From positions 471,413 to 535,412 of the forward strand of contig CAUYUJ010017982.1 of assembly GCA_963575745.1 (NCBI GenBank): 64,000 nt of DNA, written 5' to 3'. Below, in pieces: positions 44,845 through 54,017 of the stretch. The translations under genes and the position numbers were made by a program. This stretch comes from Prorocentrum cordatum (lineage: Eukaryota > Sar > Dinophyceae > Prorocentrales > Prorocentraceae). Numbering within the stretch: the first letter of the stretch is position 1; each line of letters opens with the position of its first letter. The notes below the pieces were generated by a model that was not told where the DNA came from, made no database searches, and saw nothing but the letters and a program-made list of their open reading frames with translations.

Positions 44845-46129
44845 GTCTGTTTTATCCTGGACATTAGCAACAGCAAGAGGTGGGAGATGAGAAAGGAGGA
44901 GATTGTAGCCGGGCGTTTCTTCTCTATGCTTTGCCGGCTCCTTACTCGAAGGTTATCTGCGCATGTCTTTGACAATATTGATGTATCAGATTCGGTCCCA
45001 CTGTCGGTAATGTCAAAAATTGCTCTCATCTCACGATCGGAGCTTTTCTTGGTTATCTCCTCGATCTTTCTAGTTTTCGCGGAGCTTCTTCTGGAACCTT
45101 CTTCGGTTACAATAGGAGCAGTTATACCTGCTTCCGCGGCTTTGCCGGGCGCATTATTTGCCGCCACACCTTGGCTGGGGGCGTTTGCCTCCGCGGCTTT
45201 GCCGGGGGCAGCCTCCGTTCCAGCCGGGCGCTGTGCACCGCCGGGCGCCGTTGAGGCACTTGTTGGCGTTGAAGAACGCACGGCGGGCTTACCCTTATTG
45301 GGGCGCTTCTTCTTCTTATTCATATTTTTGCTAGGTATAACAGCTCCTCTCCGCGAAGCCGAGCTCGGGCCTAAGCGGGGCTTCAAAATCCCCCTGGGCT
45401 TCAGGGGAAGTCCGTCTGAAAACGTCGAATCCAGGTAGTCCTCGCACCGCTTGGCGGTCCAGAATTTAGGAGTCACAATGTTGACAAGGTACAAAACTTT
45501 AACCCAAGCCAAAGGGTCTGTGAACCTCTTTGTTCCGATGTCTGCAGCTTCGTTTTGGGCCCTTTCATACTGAAGTTCGACAATGCCCAGAGAAAACTGT
45601 TCAGAGACAGCTGCAGCGTCAATGCGATGTGTTCTCGGTAAGTGCATTAGCTTCACGGGACCTCCAGCTTCGATGGCTGCGCGCGCTGCCCGGTTATCTT
45701 CTAGGAATAAACAACGTATTTCCCTTCCCAAGCAATGTCTCACAGTGGGAGCGCTGCAGGCAGCTCTTTTCTTATTGCAAGGTCGGCAGCCACAATTTCT
45801 GCCTCGAGAGTGCTATGGGAAACGCACGTCTGACGCTGTGATCCTATAGACTGCCCAGCTCTAGTATATGGGCCCCAGATTGCTTGATAACTGGCGCTTG
45901 TGCTCCAATGTGTTATGATGTCACTGGCCCGGTCCGCGTCAGAGTAATGCTTTAACAAGACATCCTCCATTTTATCACCTACCCATGAGGACATGCGGTA
46001 GTGAGATGTGCACTTGATGAAACAGATGAGGCGGAAGAGATCCATGTCTTGTTGCTCTGTCCAGTTGGTAATGCAGCTGGCCGTTGTGACACACTGCACG
46101 GAGCAGGTCGTATCGAGCCATTCTTGCAC
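44817..46129 (-). CDS. Copia RNase H and C-terminal basic tail (frameshifted)
   Basis: The first frame (45740-46129) contains HYSDADRASDI and RQTCVSHSTLEAEIVAAD, which are the DxD-type and ExE blocks of copia RNase H, and ends PAALPL at a TGA. The second frame (44817-45743) continues with FLEDNRAARAAIEAGG, LPRTHRIDAAAVSEQF and NEAADIGTKRFTDPLAW, the usual end of copia RNase H. The enzyme removes RNA from the RNA-DNA hybrid. The tail after residue 110 of the second frame is Lys/Ala/Pro-rich with hairpins 45129-45153 and 45186-45210. Confidence 0.7.
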
Positions 46130-46481
46130 CGTAAAAGATCTGCATCAAGACTTTCGCCGCTGCGGGCTGGGGCACTCCCGACTGGGTCGGTGGCTCAGGG
46201 TCATCGAGGCTAGCCGCTGCGGCGTCAAGACCGTGAACGTCGATTTCCTGATCTGGGGCCCTACGTTAACTTTGATATGCAACGCTGAAGCATCTTTCAC
46301 CTCTAGGGCCGCCTTGGTCGTCTTCGAAAACAATGGGTTCAGGGCCGAATGGGGTGCTCGCAGCGGGATATGTAGCTGGATCAGTATATGTGAGTTGTGC
46401 GTATCACGTTACACAGGATTCAAAGAATTCGGTCATGTCGCATTCGATCGCTCTGGCCCGTCTGGGTTCTCTCGGCTGGTA

Positions 46482-46509
46482 TGGCTCGGACGGCTGGGCC
46501 GCCGAGTCA
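46482..46509 (-). repeat. Bulged hairpin after RT YAGD box
   Basis: Outer TGGCTCGG/CCGAGTCA with one G-T pair, bulge A, inner CGGC/GCCG, loop TGG; encodes DSAAQPSE. Confidence 0.85.
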
Positions 46510-47148
46510 CCCCCCGTTTCCTCCTCGCCACTCTCGTCTTGGACGGAGGCGGTCTTCTTGGCTTTAGGAGGCGGCGGGTCCAAAATCGCGGGTAACTCGC
46601 CTTGCAATTCGACGAGCTGTGTAGAAAGTCTGTGTTCACAACCCAAATGTCGTCCGACTGCGGTTGGAGGGTCTATTTCTATACCTTTAGGACAGTTGTC
46701 AAAGGGGGCTTGCAGCAACTTCCACCCTTCGGCAAGCTTGTCCGCAGGGCCAGGCAACTTTAAATCGCCAGCGTAAAATATCAGGAAAAAAAAACACACA
46801 CACAACTGCGCCACGGGCTGCACATTACAAATCCTTTTGCCGTCCTCCCGAATCGGGGTGCCCATGCAATGGCCGATATAATGGGCATGCGGGATTGCGC
46901 ATATGCGAACATTCTTTAGGCCATTCATCACGGGGTAGAAATGCCCATGTACGGGCGCCGCCCAACTTTGACTGAGTATAAGCTTGGCGGGCATCCGCTT
47001 GTTCAATACCAAGGCCTTCAAACAGTCCGTAAGTGTCAGCTGCTTTGCTGGCCTGCATTGTAGCAGGGCAGCTGGAAAGTTCTTGGAACAACGCTACATC
47101 CTTATTCTGATCCCTTGCACTCGAACCGTCGAAAACCACTCGCCCTTT

Positions 47149-47553
47149 GTATCCCACCAGCCCTTTAGGGCGTCGGTGGTTTAGAGCGTTTCCTCTTCCA
47201 CCCATCCTTCTCCCCCTTCGGGGAGGGGTTTGCCCCTCCCCCTACCCCCTCCCCACTGACCTGGACAGGGGGGGGGGGGGGGGCGCTCGGAGCGCCCAAG
47301 ATCGACCCCTGGGAGGGCTAAAATTCGACACCCCTCACGAGGGATCGCGGCTCCTGAGGGGGGGGAGGGGGGGGGGGGGGGGCTGAAATTTAGGACACCC
47401 CCTTCGTTGATCGATCTCCTCCAAGATGGCTCCGAGAGACGTCTTGGACCCGCTCGCGGGCCCTGCGCGCGGGCGGGCGGAGCGCCGCCCGCCCGCCCGC
47501 AAGGCCCGAGAGCCCACCAAAACGTTCGAGGATATTTCCAAGACGCCACCAGG

Positions 47554-47588
<35 letters not shown>

Positions 47589-47740
47589 TCAGCAGCAGGA
47601 GGTGAGGGAGGAGGAGGAGAAGAGGAGGAGGAGAAGGCGGAGGAGGAGGACGAGGGGGAGGAGAACAGCTGCCGATCATCGGCGCTCTTCGTTCGAGCGC
47701 CTGGTCTAGGATGGGCTGGTGGGGATGCGCGAAGCGTCAG
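47149..47740 (+). repeat. Dispersed repeat with inverted ends, copy 3, inside RT
   Basis: 592 bp starting GTATCCCACCAGCCCTTT and ending GGGCTGGTGGGGATGCG plus CGAAGCGTCAG. It carries CTTCGGGGAGGGGTTTGCCC, GGGAGGGCTAAAATTCGACA and GATCGATCTCCTCCAAGATG like the other copies, but lacks the CAAGAGGCC array. Its flanks, CTCGCCCTTT and GAATTTCCGATC, join to an uninterrupted RT reading frame. No target-site duplication is visible beyond a possible single G. Confidence 0.85.
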
Positions 47741-47905
47741 GAATTTCCGATCTTTGTGTCCGAGTGGCAGCTCTGAGTTTTTCTCTACAAGGATTGCAAA
47801 TAAACGGCCAAAACAAGCGGTCTGCCCATTGAGTTCTGCTACGACGTCGGAATATTTTGTGACGCGTTTCTCGTTCCAAGTGCCAATGTCTCGCAACCTA
47901 TTCCA

Positions 47906-48778
47906 TTATTTTCTCAAGGCGGCCTGGGCGTCTTGATTCACCTTAGCCTCATCTTTGGAAACGGATTTAGCCACGGCGGCGTCAACTTTGGCATGTTGCC
48001 ATTCATTAGGAAGTTGGAATGGCTCGTCAACAACCGAGGTGACATATGTAAAAGGGCTGTAAAAATACCCACAAACAAATATCTCTTTTTCGCGATGACT
48101 GGGACCTGAGGCCGAACTGCTCTGTAGCGGCATCCGAGGCACGCTTCGCCGCGACGCGGCGGCCGCCGGACTCGAGGTCAGGCTTGCCTCTGATGTTTCC
48201 TCAGAGTCATCATCGGATAACGGGCCCCTGCCGGCTGGGCCGCAGGGGGCCCCGTCGCGTGCTATGGTACCACCGTGCCATGCTTGCTTCCACGAAACAT
48301 CCTCGTCGTCCGAAAGGCACTCGTCGGAATTATTGCCCTCAGAGGACTCGGCTGCCACGGCTGCGGCTTGGCCGCCCTGTGCCTCCAATCGACGAAGCCG
48401 CTCAGCAACCCACGGCGCGGCTCTTCTCGCCTTAGGATGTGTCGCAAGATAGGCAGCAGTCTCCTCAGGGACTGAAGGAACCGCAGATGGCTGAGCCACT
48501 GCGGGGTCGGGCGGAGTCGGTGGATCATCCGCGTCCAAGCCAATGTCACGCAGGAGGCCAAGACAAGGACCTGGGTCTTCTATACAGAAAAATCCTCTCT
48601 TCTCAGCCTTGTATTGTTCAACGGCCTGCCTACGTTGGGCTTGATTCATGTTGAACCGGCGTCCGGGATGAATTCCAGGGTTGGTGGACTCCGGCAATCT
48701 CTTTAACCGCTGCGCACCGTATTTAGGATCTGGATCAGTAACCCATATCCGGGTCACAGGGACATAGTCAGGGTCATA
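47906..48778 (-). CDS. Integrase-RT linker segment of the polyprotein
   Basis: In phase with the integrase across a single TAG, the translation starts YDPDYVPVTRIWVTDPDPKY, a segment usually found between integrase and RT in dinoflagellate copia polyproteins. The rest is Ala/Ser/Asp-rich. Five hairpins fall here (48222-48252, 48356-48381, 48457-48474, 48481-48504, 47914-47936). It ends in an in-frame TAA after ALRK, but homology to the RT entry (WNRLRDIGTW) resumes directly. Confidence 0.55.
   Translation of the reverse strand, partial: YDPDYVPVTRIWVTDPDPKYGAQRLKRLPESTNPGIHPGRRFNMNQAQRRQAVEQYKAEKRGFFCIEDPGPCLGLLRDIGLDADDPPTPPDPAVAQPSAVPSVPEETAAYLATHPKARRAAPWVAERLRRLEAQGGQAAAVAAESSEGNNSDECLSDDEDVSWKQAWHGGTIARDGAPCGPAGRGPLSDDDSEETSEASLTSSPAAAASRRSVPRMPLQSSSASGPSHREKEIFVCGYFYSPFTYVTSVVDEPFQLPNEWQHAKVDAAVAKSVSKDEAKVNQDAQAALRK
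48222..48252 (-). repeat. Bulged hairpin in integrase-RT linker
   Basis: Outer GGGCCCCTG pairs with CAGGGG and CCC across one extra G; bulge C, inner CGGC/GCCG, loop TGG. Confidence 0.8.
48481..48504 (-). repeat. Bulged hairpin in integrase-RT linker
   Basis: Outer CCGCAG/CTGCGG, bulge A, inner TGGC/GCCA, loop TGA. Confidence 0.85.
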
Positions 48779-50737
48779 CTAGAGTACAACTCGTATGCTG
48801 CGCGTTTTCCGACGACCTGTCAACGGGAGCTTTTGTGTTAATGCCTCTTTCGTTAGACCGACGACGATGCGCCTGTCCTCAAAATATTCCATCGCATCAA
48901 GGCTCTGTGTTGTACGAGCAAGAAGTTGACCTTTCCCTGGGACCCTCTCTCGCGGCTTGGCCGCTGAGAAGTTCGATTGTCGATCCAAGCGGTACTCAAT
49001 GTGTGTGAGACCCAACTTCTTGTCTTTGTCTTCGTATGGGTGAGAGTCTCGCTGGGGGCCCCGACCATCAATTATCACAGGCTCGTCATCCACGCATAGA
49101 CCCCCCGGACCGTCGTCATCATCGGAATCGGCCTCGGAGTCTCGGAGTGGGGCGCCCTCGCCTTCTCGAGGAGGCGGTGTCGTGATAATGGCGGGCTCAT
49201 CTGCGCCAAACAGATTGTCCGGTCGCATTCCCGCCGCCTGTCGCGGCCCGTCTGGGGCGGCCGCGGCCTCTCCTTCAGGCGGCATTGTGACGGAACGCAC
49301 CTCGGTCATTGCCTGCTCGTACGCCTTTCTCAGGGGAAACTGAAGAGATTGATTTTCCGCAGTGCCGTCCAACATGTTACTGTATACTTGATCAGACTTC
49401 TCTATGGCGGGTCGCTTGCCCTCGGGCGTGCGCCCCGACTCCATATTAAGCCCGTCCAGTTGTCTCAACGGCGCGACGTAGCTCTCTGGACCAACCATGC
49501 CCCCCGCGTTGTGCACATACCCCAGGTATACCCCTGGGATCATCGTACCTCCAGTCTTGGCTGTTCTAAATCTAGACTCTGGCGGGGGTGCATAGCGTAC
49601 GAGGGACCCAAAAGGAAGAAACGGGGCATCGAACGCGTGTCCGAAACGACGTTCCCAGCTGGACTTCCCTTCTTCAGGTGTCCTAGTATTGTAGCAGAGA
49701 TAAATATATCTGACGGCGTATGTCCAATATGGTGGCGGGAGACCAGCCTGCATGAGCAGCGCCCTGGCCCCCATCTGTACCGCGCCGTTCGCGCGCTCTG
49801 CGACAGCGTTTTGTTTTCTGTTTCCTGGGATGGTAGGATCATGCGCAATCTTGAGCTCGTAACATGCCCTTGCAAGCTCACGCGCGCCATCAGTGCAACA
49901 ATGCTCTAACTTTTCCCCCGGGGCTTTGAGGTTCACACAAAAAACATGAACCGCGCACTTGTCGTGCGCATCCTGAGCGGCAAGGAAATCCGCTGCTCGG
50001 TCGCGAAATGCCACGCAAACGGTCTCATCGTGGAGCCCCCGCGAGAGTTCATCCATCGCAAACCAATGGTCCATCGTCGTCAGGTGTCCGAACGAAGTGG
50101 GGTTAGCGTATGGGCGGGGAACCTTCAGCCCTTTGTTTCGCGCTTTGCGCTGCTGTTTTCTAACAGCCTTGGCCCAATTGCAAACTGAGCAATATGGGTT
50201 CTTGGGAGTGTGAGTTAGGAGATGCGGCAGGGAGGCTGCGGCCGTTTTGAGCCGAACGGCAAAGGAACCCGACACCTCAACCTCTGCATCGTCTGGGTCT
50301 GGTTCTGGCGGTGCGTCGATGTCGACCAAGTCGACGCCGCCAGCGTCTCCAACTTCCCCCTCCTCGGGCCCGGGGGCCGCGTCGCACGCATCGGAATCCA
50401 ACCCTCGATCCATGTCATAGGGGAGATATCCTGAAACCCCATGCCAACAAGGGCTTTTATATGCGGCTGCGCAGGCCTTGGCTTTGCTGGGCTCCTCGTT
50501 GCTCTGACCAACGGCTTGACCGTGGCAGGGCAAGGTTGAAAGACATTCAGAGGCAGCGATACCAGTCGGCGCCCGACTCCAACAGCATTCGCTAGCCTTG
50601 CGCGGCGAATAGTAGAAGTAGGTGATGGTATCCGCAGAGTCTACAGAGAACGGAAAAACGGGCGCGATCCCAGTCGGCCGTCCGTCATCGTAGCTGTTGT
50701 TACCAATCAGCTCATGTGTATGCAGGTCTATGGTCAC
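48779..50737 (-). CDS. Copia-type integrase
   Basis: The N-terminal zinc motif is His172, His176, Cys183, Cys186 (HLLTHTPKNPYCSVC). The catalytic core has Asp223 (TTMDHW), Asp283 (CCTDGARE) and Glu314 (NAVAERANGAV), so the D-D-E triad is complete. The following WTYAVRYIYLCYN and RRFGHAFDAPFLPFGSLVRY segments are typical of copia integrases. The enzyme inserts element cDNA into the genome. The C-terminal 200 residues are an acidic linker. The frame is open upstream of the chosen start (peptides such as TPGAKTFLGS precede it), so the true start lies in the polyprotein. It ends with TAG at 48779-48781, but the next frame continues in phase. Confidence 0.8.
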   Translation of the reverse strand: MTIDLHTHELIGNNSYDDGRPTGIAPVFPFSVDSADTITYFYYSPRKASECCWSRAPTGIAASECLSTLPCHGQAVGQSNEEPSKAKACAAAYKSPCWHGVSGYLPYDMDRGLDSDACDAAPGPEEGEVGDAGGVDLVDIDAPPEPDPDDAEVEVSGSFAVRLKTAAASLPHLLTHTPKNPYCSVCNWAKAVRKQQRKARNKGLKVPRPYANPTSFGHLTTMDHWFAMDELSRGLHDETVCVAFRDRAADFLAAQDAHDKCAVHVFCVNLKAPGEKLEHCCTDGARELARACYELKIAHDPTIPGNRKQNAVAERANGAVQMGARALLMQAGLPPPYWTYAVRYIYLCYNTRTPEEGKSSWERRFGHAFDAPFLPFGSLVRYAPPPESRFRTAKTGGTMIPGVYLGYVHNAGGMVGPESYVAPLRQLDGLNMESGRTPEGKRPAIEKSDQVYSNMLDGTAENQSLQFPLRKAYEQAMTEVRSVTMPPEGEAAAAPDGPRQAAGMRPDNLFGADEPAIITTPPPREGEGAPLRDSEADSDDDDGPGGLCVDDEPVIIDGRGPQRDSHPYEDKDKKLGLTHIEYRLDRQSNFSAAKPRERVPGKGQLLARTTQSLDAMEYFEDRRIVVGLTKEALTQKLPLTGRRKTRSIRVVL

Positions 50738-50837
50738 GCGAGTCTGAACAGCGCGGGGCGGAGGGCCCCCCGCTGATTCCGCACTCCCCAGGAATGTCTT
50801 GGCGCCTGGCGTCGCGCAACACCACCGCTCGGGAGGT

Positions 50838-51947
50838 TCACTCTCCCCAGCGGCAACCGCACATCCACCGACCCAGCGCCTCTTTGCCTGAAAGGGTCAA
50901 GTGCGGTATCTTGCCCTCAACGGCCAGGTCCACTCTTTGGCCGTTGGGCATCAGTAAGTAGGGCCTTTGACCTGCTGGCCAGGAGAAACTAAAGCCGCGA
51001 TCCATGCGCAGCTCTCCCACCGAGATCACGCACGGGGTCTCCGGCATGACCAGAGCGCTAAAACTACTACCCTTAAACTTGGGGCATGCGATGCGAACTG
51101 AACCGAGGGCTTTTGACTCTCCCCCGGCAGTATTCAGAATGATGATCGACTGCGGAAGATTTCGACTCAATCTCATTGCACCTGCACTTTTAAGGCACTT
51201 TGTCGTTATGAGGTTGTACCCACACCCTGTATCAATAATAAAGCTCAGGGCTCCAAGATACGCAGCACCCCTGTCTGTGCATCCCGCAGCGGCTGTGCCG
51301 CGTGGGCCCTCTTCCCCCTCCTGGGTTCTCAACCAGAGGTGCCAGACTTCATCTTGTAGGTCTGACGCCCTGATCAGAGCCTCCGCATCAGACGCCCTCG
51401 ACTGAGTAGACATCTGTCGGCGCATCTCTCCTGGGAACTTCCACCTGTCTTTCTCGCTCGAGGGCAACTCTTTTAGGTCGTGGCGACGCGCCTTCCTCCA
51501 AGTGATGGCGGGCCCCTCAGTAGAGGGGTGAAATCGGACTCGGAACTTGCGTCGATCCTTCATCTGAGATCGGATGCAGCTTTTACTAGGAGGGGCGCTC
51601 CAGTACAGCTTGATAGCGTCCCGGGAAAGAGGATGCAGGAAGTTTGCCAGGAAGTTTACAATATTCTTCGCTTGCTCCTGACATTCGTGGTGAAACGTTC
51701 CGCAGGAGGGATTCCTGTCTCCTCCTTCGCTAGAAACTATAAAGGCCTTTGAAACATGAAGGCCAGCCTGCGCCTGCCCAGGAAAGCCCCGAGCTAACAG
51801 GGCGGGGCACGCAATGGCACCCAAGCTGACTAGGTCAATGGATACCCTCCTCTCCCCCCGCGTTCGGTTTGACCGACGCGGACACTGCCGCATCCACCGA
51901 GCGAGGAAGATAAAGGAAAGCATCCTTAACACAATTATGTCAATCAT
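50838..51947 (-). CDS. Retroelement aspartic protease
   Basis: The diagnostic block is FIIDTGCGYNLIT with Asp239-Thr-Gly, the catalytic motif of retropepsins, which cut the polyprotein. It is followed by the flap-like segment SIIILNTAGGE and the C-terminal segment VGELRMDRGFSFSW, then GQRPYLLMPNGQRVDLAVEG, a typical ending in dinoflagellate copia proteases. The N-terminal third is a linker and includes hairpins 51283-51306, 51317-51339 and 51858-51881. The frame ends in TGA while the integrase frame starts one base out of phase near 50.84-50.86 kb, so a frameshift separates them. Confidence 0.7.
   Translation of the reverse strand: MIDIIVLRMLSFIFLARWMRQCPRRSNRTRGERRVSIDLVSLGAIACPALLARGFPGQAQAGLHVSKAFIVSSEGGDRNPSCGTFHHECQEQAKNIVNFLANFLHPLSRDAIKLYWSAPPSKSCIRSQMKDRRKFRVRFHPSTEGPAITWRKARRHDLKELPSSEKDRWKFPGEMRRQMSTQSRASDAEALIRASDLQDEVWHLWLRTQEGEEGPRGTAAAGCTDRGAAYLGALSFIIDTGCGYNLITTKCLKSAGAMRLSRNLPQSIIILNTAGGESKALGSVRIACPKFKGSSFSALVMPETPCVISVGELRMDRGFSFSWPAGQRPYLLMPNGQRVDLAVEGKIPHLTLSGKEALGRWMCGCRWGE
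51858..51881 (-). repeat. Bulged hairpin in protease ORF
   Basis: Outer CCGCGT/ACGCGG, bulge T, inner CGGT/ACCG, loop TTG. Confidence 0.85.
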
Positions 51948-51989
51948 TCTTCCGACACTGACGGCTGGGCCGCCAGTGCGGAGCCAATG

Positions 51990-52942
51990 TCACGGGTGGC
52001 CAGTCGTGGTCTCGGCGAACCAACAATCGTTCCAACGCGTGCATTTACCTGTTTCCCTGTAAGAGCGACAGTTCATATCTTTACCTTTGCCCTTGCCTTT
52101 GTTTCTGTCTCCGTTTTTCTTGCGCTTCTCTGAATTGTTACTAGAGGCCCTGGATCCACTAGTACCAGCAGCGGGGGAGACGTTGGCAGATGCGGCGTTG
52201 GCTTGTTTAACTGTTCGCTCATACCCCAGAGATTGTCCAGCATCAAGCTTCGCTTGTTCATAGTTATCTCGCTTGAGCTTTTCTGCATCGGTCAAACCTC
52301 TGTGCGCTCTGTAACAACCGTCCTCAGGGCCGCGGCAATTTTTGGGGCCGCGCGAATAAGCATCGCATGGTAGCGTACTCTCCTTTCCGCGCGAACGGTT
52401 GGACTGACTCCTGTTCCGTTGTTGCGATGCTTTTCCGCGGCCACCCGCCGGAGTCTGTGATCGGCTCCGTCCCTTTCGGCCTCGGCCTTCGGGTTTTTTT
52501 CAGATCTCCCTCTGGGATTCTTGTTCTGAGCCGGAGCGGCATCTGACTTATTACCCGCAGCCGGCTGAGCCGGTGCGGCAGATTTGGGCATCTTATGATT
52601 GACATGGCATCCTTGACCCGCATTCGGGCAGGTTTGACCTTTGCGTACAAACTTGCACGTCGTCTCGCCCTTAGTCAGGCCATTCTTCATCACGTCCGTG
52701 GGTTTCCCAAGACGTGCCGCCACCTCTGCCGGAGCGGCTTTGCCGCTAGCATTCCGTCGGTTGTCATAGCAGTTGCTTCCACCTCCGCCCAATCTCGTTT
52801 GTCTTGAACGCTGATTCAAAGTACTCTTGTGCACGCTTATGTTCCACTCTTCTTTGTCGCGCAACATCATCGCTTCGATTTGCTCCATAAGCCATTCGTA
52901 AGTTTTCACACCCTCTCCCAATCTATCTTTGGATAAGTCCTA
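51990..52942 (-). CDS. Gag nucleocapsid-like part with three CCCH zinc fingers
   Basis: After the TAG at 52940 the same frame continues (DLSKDRLGEGVKTYEW) to finger 1 (CKFVRKGQTC, then CHVNH). Finger 2 (CDAYSRGPKNC, then CYRAH) and finger 3 (CRSYRETGKC, then CWFAETTTGH) are in the -1 frame relative to finger 1. The switch falls at an A7 run (T7 at 52494-52500 on plus). There the minus strand reads GAAAAAAACC, holding A-AAA-AAC in the phase needed for -1 slippage. CCCH or CCHC fingers of Gag bind element RNA. Arg/Ser/Gln-rich linkers join the fingers, and hairpins lie at 52555-52578, 52691-52716 and 52733-52747. Confidence 0.55.
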
Positions 52943-54017
52943 AAGTTGACAAGCGAAATCTAACTTCTTAGGTTTCCTGCATTGCTCGATGAAGTGTGCA
53001 TGAATCGAAGCTCTCATCTCATCGGACGGGGGTCGGGCGCCATAGAGCTGCTGGTAAACATCTGTCCACTCATTACAAAAATGGTATAGATCAGCGTCGG
53101 GCTTGCTAGGGCCAATGACTACCTTGAAAATATCATGCGAAATGCGATGTTGCCCTAACTCAGATCTAACAGAACACCAATGGCAAATGGCTCGTACCAT
53201 CTCACGTCCCGTCAGAAGTCTCTCTTGATTCTGATCCGCGCACTCCATTCGAATGATTTGCTGAAGGGGATGTAAGTGGTGACTGGGCAGGTTACGATTG
53301 TTGCGCATGTGGTTGAACTTCAATCAAACTTGCGGCGATCATCATGTCAAGACGTTGGAAGCGGCCTGGGTCTTTAAGTTGTTCATCGTCTTCCGCAAGG
53401 TGCATGGCTTCCGTGATCCATCGCCGTGCGAGTTGGATCTCTGGAGATGATCCAGCGATCGCGCGGATCGCATGCATCTGCCACTCCCGTATCTTTGTAA
53501 CATCGGGAATGTCCATCAGTTCAACTTTCTGATTGTTTCCAACCTGCCTCCACTTGCCTAGCGGGGTGCTCTCATCGAGGCCTCCTGCGTCACGTGGCCC
53601 TCCTGGACCCTGAGGTCCGCCGCCACGACCGCCTCCACCATCTGAGGATCCCGGTCCCCCCGGACTCCCTGGAGGCGGCTTGTCTGACCTATCGCAGATA
53701 GCGTCGTTACGCGTCGACATAATTTCAGTGCCCAGCGCGTCACTCCTGCCATCTTTGTCTTGTCCCGCCCCGCCAGACGGCTTGGCCGCTGGCGGTCTCG
53801 CAGGTCCGCCCCTGGAGAATGGATGGTAATTGACAAAACCAGCATCTTCATTGGTACCTGCCAGTTTCGTATTTATTGGTAGACCACTCTCAGAGGTACT
53901 CGGCTTGGCCGGACCTTCGATTGCGGGGCCGGGGACAATAAAGTTGCGTCGCGTAACAGGCTTCACAGGCGTTTCTTGTGAAAGTAAAGGCATATCGAAT
54001 GAATTTAACGTGGGCAC
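52940..54017 (-). CDS. Gag, capsid-like part (frameshifted)
   Basis: Frame 1 (53292-54017) opens MPTLNSFDMPLLSQETPVKP, passes through a Gly/Pro linker with two hairpins, and enters a helical segment (VELMDIPDVTKIREWQMHAI, then PGRFQRLDMMIAASLIEV). Frame 2 (52940-53323) continues with RLLTGREMVRAICHWC and DLYHFCNEWTDVYQQL, then KPKKLDFACQL. This is the pattern of Gag in dinoflagellate copia elements, where a KLP..DFR.WK helix, a LD..la.AL.ki helix and a RLL.GRQml helix follow one another. The change of frame near 53.31 kb and the terminal TAG (52940-52942) show decay or sequence errors. Confidence 0.55.
53770..53795 (-). repeat. Bulged hairpin in Gag
   Basis: Outer CCGCCAG/CTGGCGG, bulge A, inner CGGC/GCCG, loop TTG; encodes PPAAKPSGG. 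Confidence 0.85.

Larger units (their letters stand above)
46404..47896 (-). pseudogene. Copia-type reverse transcriptase, split by an inserted repeat and catalytically damaged
   Basis: Coding-sense order: RLRDIGTWNEKRV, then GRLFAILVEKNSELPLG and HKDRKF; then the inserted dispersed repeat (47149-47740); then KGRVVFDGSSARDQN, FQELSSCPATMQASKA, IEQADARQAYTQSKLGG and FLPRDEWP; then a frameshift; then FYAGDLKLPGPADKLAEGW and GRHLGCEH. Motif A Asp in QADARQAY is kept, but the YxDD box reads YAGD, so one catalytic Asp is lost. Removing the insert joins HKDRKF to KGRVVF in frame, exactly as in uninterrupted relatives. RT would copy element RNA to cDNA; this copy cannot. Confidence 0.8.

Noticed and set aside
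47149-47740. Treating copy 3 as an ordinary spliceosomal intron of the RT gene
   Set aside because: GT...AG ends are on the strand opposite to the gene; on the coding strand the ends are CT...AC.
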